From Macrothele yani (Eukaryota > Arthropoda > Arachnida > Araneae > Macrothelidae), in the NCBI GenBank assembly GCA_039090855.1, contig CM077006.1, positions 50,105,336 through 50,169,335 on the forward strand: DNA of 64,000 nt. The letters run 5' to 3'. Made by a program: the position numbers and the translations under genes. The notes beneath the pieces are model-generated. The model was not told the DNA's origin and ran no database searches. It saw nothing but the letters and a program-made list of their open reading frames with translations. Within the stretch, counting starts at the first letter, position 1, and each line of letters starts with the position of its first letter. Positions 20,595 through 30,878 of the stretch are shown here, one piece after another.

Positions 20595-21690
20595 CAGTGG
20601 CGTATCTTGGGTCCGAAACCTGGGCTTTCTCACCCCCCCCTCCACTGTTTTTTTTTTTAATTGCAATTGCGAAGTTTAATTTTTAATTGTTAAGTAATAG
20701 AAGTAACTTTTTTTCTAAATTTTAGGTACATGCCATTGTTAACATGATAACAAATAATTATGAGGATTAGGATTTGAACACTTATTTGTACATGAATGCA
20801 ATTCTTCTTCTGAATACTTTATTTGTACATGAACTCCATTCTTCTTCTGAATACTTCATTTGTACATGAACTCCATTCTTCTTCTGAATACTTCATTTGT
20901 ACATGAACTCCATTCTTATTTCGTTTTGTGTGAACTTCAGTGCTACGTTTTGATAAAATGTTTCTTCCGAGTACTTTTTCATATTTAAAAATAATGTTTT
21001 TCTCTATTGTCTTCTCTATTGACAGAACAGCCAAGTTTTCTGAATGTGCATGCCCTTGTGTGGCTCCAAGATATATATATCTTGATTCTTTTTAATGCGG
21101 AAAACTTCCTTCGGCAGTTGCAGTTGTTGATGGAAAGTTTAATATGAGGTCTGCTAATTTGTACAATTCACTAAACACTATGTACAATTTATTCAACTTT
21201 ATGTAACACGTAATGTCTCTTACTGATTTGTTTTTGTATTTTATTTATCAAAGGAATAAAACACCTTCAGTTCATTTTTTAGTCGAGCTGTACCAAAATT
21301 TGAAGCATAGAGTTCTTTAAGTTCTGACAGATGTTCAGGGAAGCTTTCACAAAATTTATCAAAACAGTTCAAATCCAACAAAGCCACAAATTTAAGATAT
21401 AATATCTCTGATTTTAATTCACTGACACTTCACAAAAACTGAACAACTCTCGCGAAACACTCTTATGGGCAGAAGTATGCGAGTGACTGAGATAGTCTCT
21501 CTTCTTTTTTCTGAGCGAACCATTTCCCAAAGCAATGTCCCGTTTCTCTCTACCAGCTGATTCATGTTGTCGTGGAAATGCTAGCAGGCAATTGTACGAA
21601 GGTTTTCGCATCAGAAATGCAAAGACTCTGGAAGAGCTACTTGTGTTATACCATTGGTTTTCGCTCACCAGACTGAGTCAAAGAAGCAAA
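20595..21690 (-). mobile_element. hAT-like element, 3' portion
   Basis: The left boundary reads CAGTGGCGTATCTTGGG, a common hAT terminus in arthropods. On the minus strand, broken frames give FDKFCESFPEHLSELKELY, NELKVF, RIKKNQDIY and AVLSIEKTIEKN, which follow the C-terminal dimerisation region of hAT transposases (the closing LAILSIE-type motif is recognisable). The right boundary and the catalytic part are not identified; sequence to about 21690 may belong to it. Confidence 0.6.
20784..20925. repeat. 37 bp tandem repeat, about 3.8 copies
   Basis: Units beginning ATTTGTACATGAACTCCATT start at 20784, 20821, 20858 and 20895. The array lies in the C-terminal tail of the hAT relic and is readable on the minus strand as a repeating peptide, which is probably accidental because 37 is not a multiple of three. 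Confidence 0.9.
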
Positions 21691-22036
21691 TCCACAAGCG
21701 TTTTTTTTTTTTTTTCGCACCGAAAGCATCGACTTATTTTAATACTGTTGATAATTTACTTTTATTTGTGTATATTTAATTCAGTTTTATTTGTGCATTC
21801 TCTGGGCTTCACAGCTAGCCTCAAATATATGCCACTGGTTATAACCCACAAATCAAAAAGTTTACATGATTTCGGCAAATGCACTACATGCTTAAATATT
21901 TTCAGTTTATACAACAAAAATAAGGTGGTTCAGTACATCACTTCATATTACAACTTAGAGTATAAGCATCACAGAAATCAATTCATGTTAAATCTCTAAA
22001 GCATTGGGTAATTGGCAAAACTTTTAAATGCCATTG

Positions 22037-22333
22037 CTATTTTAGTAAAGTAAGTACCATTATTTTCCAGTACCTCTGACCATCTATCAGGTACCTTAAG
22101 GATTCCACCCACACAGTATTATGTAGGTTTCTGGGCAAAGACCTGATCCAATGATCTTTGCTAGCCTTGAAAGAAGCTAAGTTCTTTCCATTGGAAGAGT
22201 TTTGCAGAGACCGGAACAAATAGAAGTCTGTAGGTGCATGTGGCTGGGTGAGGCAGGAGATCCCAGTGAAGCTACAATTTTTTCTTGGTGACCAATGAAA
22301 CAGGTGGAAGACAACACTCTCTCTGTTGACCAT
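22037..22333 (-). pseudogene. mariner transposase, C-terminal remnant
   Basis: The minus-strand frame contains PTDFYLFRSLQNSSNGKNL followed by YLIDGQRYWKIM. This matches the segment after the last catalytic aspartate of mariner transposases (PSDFHLF-SLQ, then a W-K-like closing motif). The aspartate itself reads in a degraded form (LTQPHAPTDF). No terminal repeats were found, so this is a fragment. Confidence 0.65.
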
Positions 22334-22975
22334 TTCTGGACATTAGCTCAACAGAGAGAGTGTTGTCAATCCAAAATGGGAACAATACCAATCATAATTC
22401 ATCATTTGTTGCTCGGCAGTAACTTCTTACATACAATATTTCTATAGTTATAAGACTTAAAAAAAAAAAAAAAAAAAAAAAAAACACTTTTGTGTCTGCC
22501 TGCCATGCCTTTTACAAATGACAATAACTCTAGACCAGTGATCGGAAAGCTACTTTTTAGAAGTAGCAAGCTATTGCTACAAGTACATTCTTGAAAAAGT
22601 AGCTACTTTCACTAATTTTTAGCTACATTTTCTACACTTAGTCTTAAGTTAAAAGTATAAATGCTGAAGATGAGCCTTACATGTACATGTTCATGATGGC
22701 ATTCAGAGTTAAATACCACGGTAATTTACACAAGTAATACACAGGTAAATTACACAAGTAATGGCACACACAACAGCAACTAGGGCCTCTGTGAATCTTG
22801 GTGAGGTGCCAGCTAGTTCTGTGTGACATCGGCGAAAAGACCCCAACTCAATGGGTTTTGTTCCAGAATCCTTAGGTGAATGACCAACTGGAACACTCAG
22901 CTGTGGGCTAATCCCCCACACTGATGTACTTACCTGATTAAAAAGACAAAAAGAAATATTAAGAATGACTCAAGT

Positions 22976-25900
22976 GTGGGATATGGTGGACCTACCACAC
23001 TTGAGAAGGACAGTCCACCACGGAATCGACCTGGACTTTCTAAACGGCGTATGAGAAAGCGATCTCGGCTGAGTGAATGTAAGATTGGTGTATGGAATAC
23101 TAGAGGTATAAATGGCAAGATGAGTGAGGTGATTGAGGAGACGAATAAATATAGACTGGATGTGCTGTGTGTAAGTGAAACCAAAAAGAAGGAAATTGGG
23201 GTAGAAGAAGTGAATGGCACTGTGAGTGTGTGGTCTGGAGTATTGGATAATATGAGAGGACAGGCTGGTGTAGGTGTGATTTTAAGTGAAAAGATGAAGA
23301 ACAACTTGATTCACTATGGTTGCATAAGTGAGAGAATTCTCTGGATTCGTTTGAAAGTGAAACTTCAGAGAATTGTAATTGTTGTAGTGTATGCTCCTTG
23401 TGACTCGGATCCTTCTGATAAGAAAGAAGATTTCTGGAATGAGCTAAAAGCTGTTTTGAGCCAGTTTGGTACTGAAGAAAAAGTTATAATAGCAGGGGAT
23501 TTCAATGCTAGAGTAGGTGTGCAGAATGCAATTTCTGACAATGTTCTGGGTAAGTTTAATGATCCTTGTGTGAATGATAATGGTGAAAGATTAATTGAAC
23601 TCTGCATTGAGAATGATTTGCGTGTATCTAATGTATTTTTCAACCACAAGTATATACACACATATACTTGGGAAAATCGTACTCTTGGTCAAAAGAGTGT
23701 GATAGATTTTGTTGTTTACGATCAGAGTTTGAAACACTTAGTTGTTGACACCCGTGTGATGAGAGGAGTGGATGTTGGTTCTGATCATTACTTGGTAGTG
23801 TCACGAGTGAAACTTAATGTTGGTTGGAGGAAAAGGAATAGGAAGAGATCCAGGATAGAAAGAATAAAGGTTGATAGGCTCCTTGAAGATCATCAGCGGT
23901 ATTCTGACTTACTCAGAGAACGGCTGAAGGATCTGAAATCTTGTGAGAGGGATGTAGAAAAGAAGTGGGAATGTTTTAAGAACTGTATTGTTACTGCTGC
24001 TAAAGAGGTCTTTGGCACTGCAATAGTGGGTAACAATAGAGGTGATGCTTGGTGGAATAGTGAGATTGATGAGGCAGTAAAGAAAAAGAAGGAAGCCTAT
24101 TTGGGGATGTTGCAAGGTAGAGTCTCTGTGGATGAATATCGCTGTAAGAAATGATATGGGAGCCCAATGAGTTAAGTGACAGATGGGGTGAATATCGCTG
24201 TAAGAAGCATGAAGCTGCTAAGCTGGTTCGCCACAGTAAGGCAAAAGATAGGAAGGAGAAAGTGGAAAGGCATGAACTGGCTTTTTGGAAAGATAGAAAA
24301 TCCTTCTGGAAGTACATGAGACTCAGGAAAAATAGGGGAAATAAAGTTGTAAGTTGTGTGAAGAATGAGATTGGGGAAATGATATGGGAGCCCAATGAGT
24401 TAAGTGACAGATGGGGTGAATACTTCTGTGAGTTATTAGATCAGGAGAGCAAAAATGATTCAGAGACAGATGCAGATGATGTCACAATGAGGGATGAAAG
24501 CACAGGAGGGATCTCAAGAGAAGAAGTGTGTAAAGCTCTAAAATCTCTTCAGAATGGCAAGGCTCCAGGAGTTGATGGCATAACTGCAGAGATGTTGAAG
24601 TATGGTGGTGACCCTATAATTGACTGGTTAACTGAAGTTTGCCAGCTGTGCTGGGAGTTAGGAATGGTCCCTCGGGATTGGAAGGATGCTATCATTGTTC
24701 CCTTGTATAAGGAAAAGGTGATCAGACTGAATGCAAAGAACTATCGTGGTATTAGCCCACTGAGTGTGACAAGGAAAGTGTTTGGTAAGGTTGTTATTGA
24801 AAAAGTACGGGGTCTTACATCAGAGAAAGTGTGGGATGTTTAGAGTGGTTTTATGCCTGGTAAAGGCTGCACTAACCAGATTTTTGCATTACGCATGATG
24901 ATTGAAAAGTATCTGGCTGTTGGGAAGAAAGTTTTTACTGCCTTCATAGATTTAGAGAAAGCTTACGACCGAGTCAATAGGACACTTTTGTGGAAGGTAT
25001 TGAATGAATATGGTGTTACTGGGAATCTACTTAATGGTGTAAAAGCCATGTATGCTGGTAGTAGAGCTTGTGTACGAGTGAATGGTGTTTTATCAAAATG
25101 GTTTTCCATTGGTGCAGGAGTTAGACAAGGTTGTGTAATGTCCATGTGTGAGGCCAAAATAGATAATAGTGGTTTATGTCTTGGTGATATCCGTGTGTGC
25201 AGATTGCTGTATGCTGATGACACTGTCCTGTTGGCAGAGAGCAAAAGTGAGTTGCAGAGTATGTTGACTCGGATGCACGAAGTTTGCATGAAATTCAAAC
25301 TTGAGTATAAATAAGGGAAAAACCAAAGTAATGGTGTTTTAGAGAGGATTGGGTAGCACTGAATGTAATGTAAGTATAAATTACACTGTGATTGACCAGG
25401 TGAGTGAGTTTGTGTATTTAGGAAGCATGTTTGACAGAGAGAACAAGTTGGATGGTGAAATCAGTAGGCGAGTGAATTCTTCTTTGAAAGTCATAGCTAC
25501 TCTGGGAGGTTTTCACAGGAATGATGAGTTCTCTAGAGAGTCCCGCATGGCTGTGTATGAAACAGTAATTGTTCCTACTCTGAGGTACTGCAGAAGAAAC
25601 ATAGGAGTCGTTTGTGTGCTGGAGAAATGCGTTACTTACGTGGGGTTTGTGGCAAGACATGATCTGATTGTGTGAGGAATGAAGATGTATTGCAGTTGTG
25701 TGATGTAAAGCAAAATGTTGTTAGCAAGGTGGAGACCAATATGCTTCGGTGGTTTGGCCATGTTGAAAGAATGCGTGATGAAATGCTTGTCTAAGAAAAT
25801 ATTTTCAGCTCAAGTGGCAGGAAAGAAAGGCAGAGAAAGGCCAAGGAAGACATGGGCTGATCAGATTCAGGAGTGTCTGCATGAGAAAAAGATTATGAGT

Positions 25901-26005
25901 ATGAAGTATAAAAGATCTTGTGTACGGCGTGTAATGAATATCAGTGAAGCACGAGTTGTATGTCAAGATTGCTGTAAATGGCAAAGTTTGATACGACAAC
26001 AATAA
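22976..26005 (+). pseudogene. RTE-type LINE ORF (endonuclease + reverse transcriptase), broken
   Basis: The open frame 22976-24154 (392 aa) is an apurinic-type endonuclease: KIGVWNTRGINGK, CVSETKKKEIGVEE, YAPCDSD, AGDFNARVG, IDFVVYDQ and GSDHYLVVS mark its catalytic blocks. A 56 bp repeat at 24151-24206 then shifts the frame. The reverse transcriptase follows (KAPGVDGITAEM, a stop in place of glutamine before SGFMPGKGCTNQ, FIDLEKAYDRV, GVRQGC, LLYADDTVLL). Between GVRQGCVMS and the next block there is an in-frame loss of the usual residues before the YADD box. Further stops occur near 25315, 25340 and 25672. The end reads SLIRQQ, stop. In life such proteins copy their own RNA at a nicked target. 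All catalytic motifs are recognisable but the frame is not intact. The 3' tail near 26090 is ATGTATG-like simple sequence. Confidence 0.9.
24151..24206 (+). repeat. 56 bp template-switch-like insertion in LINE ORF
   Basis: The 17-mer GAATATCGCTGTAAGAA occurs at 24134-24150 and again at 24190-24206. The sequence between starts with about 39 bases identical to 24378 onward (ATGATATGGGAGCCCAATGA and further). The junctions show short shared words (GAA and GAATA). The net effect is a frame change and a stop at 24152-24154. Confidence 0.85.
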
Positions 26006-26709
26006 GTAAAAATATCTGGAAGTTTGTATTTCTTTTTGGAGCTAACCTCTGAATCTCAGAGAATACCTTAGTGATATGTATGATGTATGTATTTACTTCA
26101 GCTCTCATCATTAAATACAACACATTTTATCACATTTGCGGTGGCTTTTACCCCAGGTTAGCTGATATGCATAGGAAATTCAAATAAAAACACTATTAAA
26201 AAAGTATTTGCAAATTCATTTTCTTTACAAGGAGAATCAAATCTTGTTATCACATGTTATCAACAAAATCCCTTGCTCGAAAATCTCATACATGCTGTCC
26301 TCTCAAGCTGACTCAGAAGAATTTCCTATAAACAGCATAAAGAAAGGAAGATAATATTTTATGGTTAACAGTTTGGCTAACTTTTGCAATGCAAGTAAGG
26401 CATGTAATTGTAAGCAGGGCACTTATTTTCCCTGCACCAGCCAAAAATATTTCAGAAAATCTGGAAATGTCACATGATTTGTAGATTTTTTTTAACTTCT
26501 TTAAAGCAGCATGATTTGTAGTGTAATTTTCTGCTATGAGCTACTTTATTTTCAGTGTGCTACTGCCACAACTACATTTTTCTATTTGAAGCAAGCTACA
26601 CGCCACACTGCTGTACATGTAGTGTGCTACAATAGCAGTGTTACATGTAGAGCTCTACTTCTGATCACTGCTCCAGATCTAATTTGTCTACAGAGCTCAT
26701 ACTAGGTCC

Positions 26710-27320
26710 ATATGAAAGCTTATCACATTAGATTTCTTTTGAGATACGAGCAATTTAGTTTTCAAGATCATCCATTTTGGCCTAAATTTCTCAAAGCACA
26801 CCTCATTAATTTTATTTAAAAAAAAAGCAGAAGGTGGGAGCCTTATAGTAGTAAGAAAATTGACTGGGAATTTCTTTTAAGAAAATCACTTTTTTAAAAA
26901 CTTTTTATCCTGTAAAGATCTAGATTTTTTTTTTTTTACATGCGCGATCGGACATGTAGAGAAAAAAATACATGCATGAGTAGAATTTTTGCATGTATTT
27001 TTCCCTACATGCCCAAGCATGTTGAGCAATATAATTTTCAAACCCTGCAACAGTGCTTGTGTTAACTTTGAAGGGATCCAAACCAAAATTTATCCTCTTT
27101 GTGGACACATAGGACACATTGATGCATGCTTAACAAAGAAGCTAACAATCACGCAGAATGGTGGAATTGAAGAAAACAAAAACAGAAAGAATCACTGCAG
27201 ACAAAATGGTTAATCAAAGAAGTACAATTGAAGTCAAAAAAAGGAGAGCCCTCAACAATGAGTTCAAAGCAATCAAACTGAAGAATTCATTCCGACTACT
27301 TAAAAATTGGAATTTCATGG
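26710..27320. repeat. Unassigned sequence with a hairpin at 26951-27014
   Basis: ACATGTAG and an A-run followed by ATACATGCA (from 26951) face TGCATGTATTTTTCCCTACATG (to about 27012), giving an imperfect 24 bp stem. It may be part of a small foldback element. The rest is AT-rich, with no exon found. Confidence 0.55.
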
Positions 27321-28830
27321 AATGGAAATGCAGAAGATTCACAGCAGAGTGCATTGTTTGCTTTAAAGTACTTGCAAACGAAAGCACACAACTAAACAAA
27401 TTGTTTACTCTGACGTACTTGCAAGTGAGAGCACATAACCAAACAAATTGTTTGCTCTGAAATATTTGCAAATGAGAGCACACAACCCAACCAAACAAAT
27501 TGCATCAGCATATTGAGATAAAGCATCGGGATTCGAAAAACAAGCTGCTCGAGTTTTCTGAAAGGCAAATGGAACAGTTGAAGATGCTGAAAAGGAAGCT
27601 TTCACATTTCACCAACATCAATGAAAAAAACTATGTACATCTCTTACCTGATTATTTTGCAAATAGTGCACACCCCACACAATTGATAAGTCTTTACTGC
27701 TCCCAGCAATAAAAGGCATGGTTGGAGTTATGTTTGATGATAACAGCTCAAAAGAAGTCAAAATTCTTTTGCTTTTCAATAACATGGTTTCATGCTGAAT
27801 CAATTAATTTCCCAGTGGACAGAAGATGACCTGGTCAAAAGATTTGGCGAGACTAAATTTTTCTAGTGCAAGTGGAAGACCCCATGGATGTACAAGGCTT
27901 GTTCCAGCTGCTTGTTTTGGTATTTTACATATGAAACAACAAACTGTATGAAGATATGCTATGCTAGAAACCAATCATCAAAAGCACCAGCAAGAAAATT
28001 TTTAAGACCTTCGACACTTCTGCAAAAACAAATGGTCAAACGGCAGTTGCAATAATGCTTATTTGAAAAACTGTGTGAGATGGGGAGTATCCATAAATCA
28101 CTTCTTTTGCACACCAAGGTAAGTTGGCTGTCAAAGGAGAAAGCACTGAAAAGACTTGTGAACACAGAATTGTTGTGTGATGAGGAGTTTGATCTGAAGC
28201 TTACGTATTTTGCAGACGTATTTAAACTGAATTTGTACCTACAAGGAGCAGAAGGATCCAATAAAATTGCAGTTCACTACAAAACTTGAGGTTTCGTCAA
28301 ATAACTTGTGTTGTGGAAGAGGAACACTGAAGACTGAAAGTATGACTGTTTTGAAACATTTGAAACCTGTATAATCGAAAATGAGGTGAAATCACCTGAA
28401 GACATAATCTCTGCAATCTCCACACATTTGAACATGCTGAAAGAAAAATTTGACTGCTACTTCCTTGAAGAGAAGAAAACCCGCCAGCAAAAGAAATGGA
28501 TTACAATTCTATTTAGGGCGACATGATGACTGGGATATCATCAACAAAGGACACGAAAAACTCGTTGATCTGTCTGAAGACACCTCGTTAAATGAATTTG
28601 AATTGCAAAAACTTACACAGTGGCTGTCTGTTCAATAAATGTTTCCTACTCTTTTTACTGAAGCGTTGAAGGTGCTGCTCTCTTTCACATCTTCATAAAT
28701 CCGTGGCATTGGATTTTCTGCAATGGCGTGAATCAAAACCAAATTTCGAAACAATCTGCAGTTGTCGAACAACTTGAGCCCGAAAATCACTTGCATAGAT
28801 GTGAACATCACTGCTGTCATCAACAGAAAC
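27320..28830 (+). pseudogene. hAT transposase relic, ZBED5/FAM200-like
   Basis: Decayed plus-strand copy. In order: a CIVCF finger remnant, HIEIKHRDSKNKLLEF then FSERQMEQLKMLKRKL, LLLHTKVSWLSKEKALKRL, LTYFADVFKLNLYLQG, LVDLSEDTSLNEFELQKL, and in another frame GFSAMA then IKTKFRNNLQLSNNLSPKI. This is the N-to-C order of ZBED/FAM200-type hAT proteins, including the R/S-WL block and the closing GFSA/K-K-R-RL block. Many frameshifts and stops, plus an internal 47 bp tandem repeat, show it is dead. Confidence 0.75.
27371..27510. repeat. 47 bp tandem repeat, 3 copies
   Basis: Units start at 27371, 27418 and 27465 with CTTGCAA or TTTGCAA, then GAGAGCACA and AAACAAATTGTTT. It interrupts the finger region of the hAT relic. 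Confidence 0.88.
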
Positions 28831-29210
28831 TGAAAACAAGTGCACCCTTAACACAGTCTTTATTATGAGCAATAAATCAGTTTTTAGTAAAATTATGTTC
28901 AATAATAAATTCAAAAAACAGTAGTAAAAAACAATGAAATTTTTAAAAGAGGTGGATCATGGAAGTTTCTCATTCTAAAAACTGGGTTGCAGTTCTAAAA
29001 TGTTTGGGAAACACTTGGCTAACAATTATTAAAAAAAAATGATTTTTTTTTATCCAGCAGATATTGCAGATATTGTAACTAGAAATGAGTAAAATTCAAC
29101 ACATCCTCATGATTACTGTGAGTTTCTAACATTTAAAATTTTAAGTTAATGAAATAGTGAAAAAAGATGGAAGAAAAAAAGTTCTCTTTAGGATTAAAAT
29201 GTGGTACTAC
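28831..29210. other. Intron next to exon, nothing recognised
   Basis: AT-rich intron on the 3' side of the NUP188 exon 29211-29375. No element boundary was found. Confidence 0.5.
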
Positions 29211-29375
29211 CGTGAAAATTCAGAAATCTTATTTGGTGCTCCTGTCATGAATGGCAAAAGATTAATTTTGGTCAGATGTTTCCAAACACCAAGTTCTCTC
29301 TGTAAACACAATGTTGCACAGATATCCAGACAAATGGCCAGCAGTTCCAAGGGTGCAGAGGGATATGGAGCACAC
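29211..29375 (-). CDS. NUP188 exon (model exon 4, 165 nt)
   Basis: Longest exon of the model. One base completes the arginine codon of exon 34473-34605, then CAPYPSAPLELLAICLDICA, TLCLQRELGVWKHLTKINLL and PFMTGAPNKISEFS follow, ending with two bases of an arginine codon. Remembered vertebrate NUP188 has SPPVDVIASCVNCLTVLAAR, VWTDLRHTGFLPFV and PVSSLSQMIS at the same place; the VW--L---LPF core is conserved. The acceptor is a T-rich tract ending TTTAG and the donor is GTAGTA. It belongs to the alpha-helical repeat region. Confidence 0.95.
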
Positions 29376-29879
29376 CTAAAAAAAAAAATAATAATAATAA
29401 TCAATACAAAAATTTACATACAAAATGTGTCTGTGTGATATTTCTAATAATTAGAAATGCAATATCATTCAATCATTCATATGTATAACAACAAAAAAGC
29501 ACTAGTGATTGATGGACATTTTTCTAAATGGGTTTATTTATTTATTTATCACTATTCCTGGATGTCAGGTATAAAAGATTCTGAAAACACTGTTGCGTTG
29601 GCTAGGAAGGATGAAAGATGCCTGAATTTACCAACTTTATATGAATCTGTATTTCCTACAAAAACTCATTGAATATCAAAATCAATTTCATTTTTTTTTA
29701 ATATTGCAAAAAAAAAAATTCAACAAAACTTTCATTTTAAAACAGGCAATCTGCTTGCAAAGCAGTTGTTGCATTGTATTAGAAGCATCGATTCCATGTC
29801 AAATAAGCCATGCTGATTGACATGGAATTACTGATTGTTATATTGTTATTATAAACATGCTGATGGACAAAACGCGTAA

Positions 29880-30670
29880 TGAGAAATAACAAAGGTAAGT
29901 AGATCAAGCTAGTAATGTTAAGAGATTAGAACTTTTTCGAAGAAGTTCGTAAGTTGGGAGCTTTCAACCTCATCTTAGGTCTTCATCATGCCAATCGAGG
30001 ACTAAGATTGTTTCCACATTCTACATTTGAATTTTTGTTTTTATTTTTGTTGCCACATTTTAGAATCGATCTCCTGATTATCAGGATGTAGGGTGGAGGT
30101 TCTGATTGCAAGTCTTTGGGCTGAAAAGAATTTCCAGGGTGTCACAGTAACAGAGGGCAAATTGATTGTCAAAAGAAGCAATACGTTTTCCTTCATTCCA
30201 GCGGGGAATTGCAGAAGTGCCTTCCATTGTCAAAACAGACAAGGCAGTACTTGGGTTGCCTTTCAAAACATCCTTTTTATGTTCCAAAATTCTATGGTTA
30301 ATGCTTCTGTACGTACTTCCAATGTAAAAGCTATCACTTGTGGAATAAGAGATAGGAATGCGGTAAACCCCTGGGAGATCAAGATTTTCAACTTTGTCCC
30401 TATTACTTTGTAATAGCTTCATAGCATTTGGGAGGAATTTAATGACAAGATGGTAACCAAAACTTCTGAACAGATTTTGGATCATCTGGAGATCGATTCT
30501 AAAATCTGGCAACAAAAATAACAAAAAAATTCAAATGTAGATTCTGGAAAGAATTTAGTTCTCCATTGGCATGATAAGGACCTAAGACAAGGTTGAAAGC
30601 TCCCAACTTACGAACTTCTTTGGAAAAGTTCTAATCTCTTAACATAACTAGCATGATCTACTTACCTTTA
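29880..30670. mobile_element. Penelope-like relic with inverted ends
   Basis: Two arms of about 130 bp are inverted copies: 29885-30010 on the minus strand and 30545-30668 on the plus. Both contain TGAAAGCTCCCAACTTACGAA. Between them lies a minus-strand GIY-YIG remnant. Each arm has a TGATGAAG or TGATAAGG word, a short stem (ACCT/AGGT), then TGAAAGC, a hammerhead-like arrangement. The family differs from the palindrome at 3420-5910. Confidence 0.7.
30081..30524 (-). pseudogene. Penelope-like GIY-YIG endonuclease (second family)
   Basis: The 147-codon open frame contains FLPNAMKLLQSNRDKVENL, then GVYRIPISYSTSDSFYIGST and INHRILEHKKDVLKG, with RIASFDNQ further on. GVY and FYIGST are the two halves of the GIY-YIG motif, R-LEHK the conserved helix, and the closing E (LEI) may be the metal-binding residue. 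The upstream part resembles the linker after the reverse transcriptase in Penelope-like elements. The reverse transcriptase itself is missing. Confidence 0.82.
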
Positions 30671-30878
30671 TTCGCTGTACATCATTATTATTTATTTATT
30701 TAACAGAGCTAGGTATCACCCAAAATAAGAAAATTCCTAAAGTTTCAATGTTACTTCCAATAGATCAGGAGAGATATTAGTTTTCAAAATCATGCAAACT
30801 TTTGTGTATGGTGAGACATCAGGATTAATAGCTTAGCAATCAGATATGCCTGAATCACCAGTTTTAGTGTTCAATATA
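30671..30878. other. Intron sequence
   Basis: Short unassigned stretch between the Penelope-like relic and the Tc1 element; contains a TTATTTATTTATT simple run near 30688. Confidence 0.5.

Larger units (their letters stand above)
22536..26670. mobile_element. hAT-like MITE split by an RTE-type LINE
   Basis: The left end CAGTGATCGGAAAGCTACTT (22536) and the right end, reversed, CAGTGATCAGAAGTAGAGCT (26670) form a terminal inverted repeat. Flanking 8 bp sequences are CTCTAGAC (22528-22535) and CTCCAGAT (26671-26678), a plausible hAT target duplication with two changes. The outer parts are non-coding. The middle (roughly 22770-26100) is a LINE inserted later. Confidence 0.65.

Noticed and set aside
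21535..21999. 154-codon plus-strand ORF as a host gene
   Set aside because: Low-complexity translation with no recognisable domain, spanning a poly(T) run; it overlaps the hAT relic area.
30093..30413. 106-codon plus-strand frame over the GIY-YIG relic
   Set aside because: It is antisense to the endonuclease frame with GVYRIP and FYIGST motifs; no domain of its own.
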